A stretch of DNA of 8,852 nt from NCBI GenBank assembly GCA_002293155.1, contig DBCQ01000031.1:6846-15697 (forward strand), written 5' to 3'. Below the pieces are notes generated by a model that ran no database searches, was not told where the DNA came from, and worked only from the letters and a program-made list of their open reading frames with translations. Below, piece after piece: positions 7,101-8,852 of this stretch; within the stretch, counting starts at the first letter, position 1, and every line of letters starts with the position of its first letter. This DNA comes from Burkholderiales bacterium UBA954. GTDB lineage: Bacteria > Pseudomonadota > Gammaproteobacteria > Burkholderiales > Burkholderiaceae_A. A program made the position numbers and the translations under genes.

Positions 7101-7683
7101 AGAGTCGGCCTGAGACCTCAACCACGGGAGCAGGTTTTCCGTTCTCGCCAAAGTGCTGCGCAAAACGCTCCGCATCAATCGTGGCCGAGGTGATCACTAC
7201 CCGAAGATCCGGACGCTTTGGCAGGAGATTCTTGAGATAGCCCAACAGAAAATCAATATTTAGACTTCGCTCGTGGGCCTCATCCACAATGATCAGATCG
7301 TAGGCGCGCAGCAGCGGATCGGCCTGGGTCTGGGCCAATAGAATCCCGTCTGTCATCAGTTTGATGGGGACCCCGGGGCGAGCGCGGTCATTGAATCGAA
7401 TCTGGTAGCCCACCTGGGCATTGGGGCCATCCCCGCACTCGCAGCCGAGTTCCTGGGCAATTCGCTTGGCGACGGTCACCGCCGCCAGCCGTCGCGGCTG
7501 GGTATGGGCGATTGTTTTACCCTTTGCCCCTCGGCCCACAGTGAGCCCGATCTTGGGAAGTTGGGTGGTTTTGCCAGATCCTGTCTCTCCGCAGACAATA
7601 ATCACCGGATGCTCTTGGATCGCCAGTGCGATATCTTGCCGTCGGGCACTGACCGGGAGGTTTTCCGGGAACTCAATCTGCAT
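4108..7683 (-). CDS. hrpA: ATP-dependent RNA helicase HrpA (DEAH box)
   Basis: A 1191-residue superfamily 2 helicase that unwinds or remodels RNA using NTP hydrolysis in the cytoplasm; in E. coli HrpA acts in mRNA processing and ribosome rescue. The motifs run in order: Walker A GETGSGKT (32-39), TQPRRLAA (61-68), DEAH (134-137), SAT (166-168), ILVFLPG (234-240), ATNVAETSLTVP (297-308) and QRSGRCGR (345-352). Helicase-associated and OB-fold regions follow, then a long C-terminal DUF3418 region that separates HrpA from HrpB and spliceosomal DEAH proteins. It is roughly 100 residues shorter than E. coli HrpA (about 1300), much of the difference lying before Walker A. ATG 7683 is chosen because the conserved N-terminus FPENLPVSARRQDI follows at once and no ATG, GTG or TTG is in frame just upstream. 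No Shine-Dalgarno is visible. It is the first gene of the five-gene minus-strand unit and is divergent from argA. Confidence 0.97.
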   Translation of the reverse strand: MQIEFPENLPVSARRQDIALAIQEHPVIIVCGETGSGKTTQLPKIGLTVGRGAKGKTIAHTQPRRLAAVTVAKRIAQELGCECGDGPNAQVGYQIRFNDRARPGVPIKLMTDGILLAQTQADPLLRAYDLIIVDEAHERSLNIDFLLGYLKNLLPKRPDLRVVITSATIDAERFAQHFGENGKPAPVVEVSGRLFPVEVRWRPAQSTDQDLIDTVIDGIEECERDWSGQGPGDILVFLPGEREIKAVADELRGRPAHSLLAKSGKMASEILPLYARLNQSDQDRVFRPSGARRIVLATNVAETSLTVPNIRYVVDSGLARVKRYRYRGKVEQLQIEPIPQAQANQRSGRCGRIANGICIRLYDEAEFKQRPEFADPEIHRSALAAVMLRMKSLGLPEIRDFPFIDPPSGKAVADGLVMLRELNAIDGDGQLTAIGKTLAKFPVDPRIGRMLVASRQLGCLKEMLVIAAALSTQDPRDRPEAQASIADRAHAAFADPASEFSSLLNLWNRIQSLHGARESNRKYDQALRAQFLSPLRVREWREIHQQLSEWVTEARWTPNETPASQATLHQAILTGLLSNIGTRAPDEPIWFGCHDVKFLIWPGSSLAKKPPRWLMAAEQVETSRLFARTIAAIEPQWVEQAAAHILKKSYSEPHWEKKTGRVVGYERATLYGLTIYQRRKISWAQLGPHQHQEAREIFIREALVEQDWECPHRFFAVNAKRIREVEALEHKARRPDILVDEALLFAFYDQSIPEHVMDAQSLGAWYSEAVRDNPECLCLNKDDLMRHEAAGITTEQFPKSIVCQSKAYALEYHFDPGDARDGVTLLVPLDQIDSVDPLALEWMVPGMLKEKVQALLKSLPQRIRRHCVPLPDYAQGFCERWAEKAGTMGLIPALIRDLSQETGIAAKRDDFKLDGMSPHCRFNLRLLDPHGRRLAEGRDLEVLRAELGLETQHDQQSLGALTREFWLDRIALAVKEPLKSLEKELNARRDIGLQYTPFGGHDRLFGQLRDRTLMQVFLAQGLPADEAQCDAWIAQGRSRVLLIGHEMLRWLGLVLGEHSTIMKKLGGVKAMASTHADISQQLARLVPNDFLVSIPSERAAHLPRYLKAVSSRIDKCRIDPSRDTRWLAEVSTVEAPFWRWASQQRAALPDRFLEFRWMLEELRVAVFAQELKTPVPVSVKRLQRSWANLQE

Positions 7684-7690
7684 TAAGAAA

Positions 7691-7698
7691 ATTATAAT
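7691..7698. promoter_or_regulatory. Symmetrical -10 element, putative bidirectional hrpA/argA promoter
   Basis: ATTATAAT is self-complementary and gives a perfect TATAAT on each strand: 7693-7698 (+) and 7696-7691 (-). With standard geometry (+1 seven bases after the last T) the plus start falls at 7705, the A of the argA ATG, and the minus start at 7684, one base before the hrpA ATG at 7683. The whole intergenic gap is 21 bp (7684-7704). I found no good -35 hexamer at 16-18 bp spacing on either side, nor a properly placed extended -10 TGn. The promoter call therefore rests on the -10, its position and the lack of any other space for a promoter outside the coding regions. Confidence 0.5.
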
Positions 7699-7704
7699 CA
7701 GACC

Positions 7705-8852
7705 ATGAATGCAAAAGCCCTCAGTTCCACTATTTCTAAACCAACAACGACAACCCCCTCCACGCCCGGGGGAGGAGAATCTTCCGGCCTGTCGGTTGAG
7801 TCAGTTGATTTCGTATCTTGGCTGCGATCCGTAGCACCCTACATTCATGCCTTCCGTAACAAAACCTTTGTCATTGGTTTTCCTGGGGAGCTTGTAAAAG
7901 CAGGTGAGCTCGAAAGCCTAGCCCACGATGTCGCGCTTTTGGCAGCAATGGGCATGCGGATTGTCTTGGTCCACGGAAGCCGACCGCAGGTACAGGAACA
8001 ACTCGACCTTCGGCAGATTGAGAGCCGCTTTAGCCATGGCCTTCGCATCACCGATAAGCCATCGCTTGAATGCGCCAAGGAGGCCTCCGGCGAATTGCGG
8101 CTTGATATTGAAGCTGCATTCTCTGCCGGTCTACCCAATACACCGATGGGGAATGCCCGCATCCGTTTAATCAGCGGAAACTTCGTCACTGCCAGGCCCG
8201 TTGGCATTGTCGATGGGATCGATTTTGAGCACACCGGTATCGTGCGCAAGATTGAGGCTGAGGCTATTCGACATGCCCTTGATAGTGGCGCACTCGTCTT
8301 GCTGTCTCCACTCGGTTTCTCGCCAACCGGTGAGGCCTTTAACCTATCCATGGAGGATGTGGCCGCTAGCGTCGCGGTGAGCCTTGATGCCGATAAATTA
8401 ATTTTTATAACAGAAGACAGTGGTGTTCCCTGCCACGCCGGGGAGCGAATAGCAGAGATTTCGGAGGATGCGGCCGAAGAATGGATCAGCAAACAGAGTC
8501 TTCACGCAGATGCCCGCTTTACCCTGCAACATGCATTGCGGGCCTGCCGCGGGGGCGTAGAGCGAGCCCATATCGTCCCGTTCACACGCGAAGGAGCATT
8601 GCTACTCGAACTCTTTACCCATGACGGTATCGGCTGCATGGTTGTCGAGGAGACTCTCGAGGCCTTGCGGCCTGCGACCATCGATGACGTCGCAGCCATC
8701 GTCTCGCTGATTGAGCCGCTCGAGTCGGACGGAACCTTTGTTAAGCGCGGAAGAGCGCGTATTGAACGGGATATTGATCGTTTCACAGTCATTGAACACG
8801 ATGGCGTTATTTTTGGTTGTGCCGCACTCTACCCATTTTCCAAATCAAGCCT
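7705..8852 (+). CDS. argA: N-acetylglutamate synthase (amino-acid N-acetyltransferase), 3'-truncated
   Basis: It catalyses the first step of arginine biosynthesis: acetyl-CoA plus L-glutamate gives N-acetyl-L-glutamate. The frame is open from ATG 7705 to the window end, giving 382 codons plus two bases; the family is about 430-450 residues, so the C-terminal part is missing. Residues 1-32 are a low-complexity Ser/Thr/Pro/Gly tail. The amino-acid-kinase-like domain (about 33-305), which binds arginine for feedback inhibition in this family, shows FVSWLRSVAPYIHAFRNKTF (36-55), IVLVHGSRPQVQ (86-97), SHGLRITD (110-117) and LLSPLGFSPTGEAFNL (199-214). The GNAT acetyltransferase domain begins near 318 (LEALRPATIDDVAAI) and continues through the cut. 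An in-frame TAA at 7684-7686 and no later ATG, GTG or TTG before the conserved domain fix the start. There is no Shine-Dalgarno before the ATG, in keeping with a leaderless mRNA. Confidence 0.95.
   Translation, partial: MNAKALSSTISKPTTTTPSTPGGGESSGLSVESVDFVSWLRSVAPYIHAFRNKTFVIGFPGELVKAGELESLAHDVALLAAMGMRIVLVHGSRPQVQEQLDLRQIESRFSHGLRITDKPSLECAKEASGELRLDIEAAFSAGLPNTPMGNARIRLISGNFVTARPVGIVDGIDFEHTGIVRKIEAEAIRHALDSGALVLLSPLGFSPTGEAFNLSMEDVAASVAVSLDADKLIFITEDSGVPCHAGERIAEISEDAAEEWISKQSLHADARFTLQHALRACRGGVERAHIVPFTREGALLLELFTHDGIGCMVVEETLEALRPATIDDVAAIVSLIEPLESDGTFVKRGRARIERDIDRFTVIEHDGVIFGCAALYPFSKSS

Noticed and set aside
6688..7113. 141-codon plus-strand open frame antisense to hrpA
   Set aside because: It lies wholly opposite the conserved helicase core of hrpA, shows no recognisable domain, and has no ribosome binding site or neighbour in its direction. 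It is a frame shadow.
7845..8492. 215-codon minus-strand open frame opposite argA
   Set aside because: The plus-strand frame is clearly N-acetylglutamate synthase. The antisense frame is Ser/Arg-rich without any domain, typical of a shadow.
1..8852. Search by eye for mobile elements, CRISPR repeats, toxin-antitoxin or defence genes, tRNA or riboswitches
   Set aside because: No transposase or integrase motifs, regular short repeats, cloverleaf-like sequences or defence domains were seen. Nearly all bases are explained by housekeeping or envelope genes.

Overview
The window looks like an ordinary chromosomal segment of a betaproteobacterium, most likely in the Burkholderiales. The lineage call rests on family resemblance: a PHA-granule phasin, the short form of HrpA, an ArgA-type N-acetylglutamate synthase beside hrpA, and a CinA-like protein without the amidase domain. 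I could not run a search to confirm it. Almost every base is coding. I see no rRNA, tRNA, insertion sequence, prophage, CRISPR array or recognisable defence system.

Layout. Positions 1-315 (+) hold the 3' part of a phasin gene that begins outside the window. A 59-base convergent gap (316-374) carries an 11-bp direct repeat and weak hairpins. From 7683 down to 375 five genes lie on the minus strand in transcription order: hrpA (DEAH-box RNA helicase), a Tat-exported YVTN-type beta-propeller protein, a secreted NodB-type polysaccharide deacetylase, a membrane fatty acid hydroxylase / sterol desaturase-like protein, and a CinA-like MoCF-domain protein. The joints are a 17-bp gap, a 23-bp overlap (38 bp if an upstream start is used), a 4-bp ATGA overlap and a 1-bp TAATG overlap. 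They are almost certainly cotranscribed and translationally coupled at the last two joints. From 7705 (+) argA runs divergently off the right edge.

The 21 bp between the hrpA and argA start codons contain the self-complementary octamer ATTATAAT, which reads as a perfect -10 hexamer on both strands. The predicted start sites fall on the first base of the argA ATG and one base before the hrpA ATG. Neither gene has a visible Shine-Dalgarno sequence. The site may be a compact two-way promoter giving nearly leaderless mRNAs in both directions. This is the most interesting regulatory signal here.

The other notable signals are a glycine-rich, collagen-like insert in the CinA-like protein and a substituted metal-ligand position in motif 1 of the deacetylase. 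The three middle operon products (exported propeller, secreted deacetylase, membrane hydroxylase) could share a cell-envelope role, but the sequence does not prove one.
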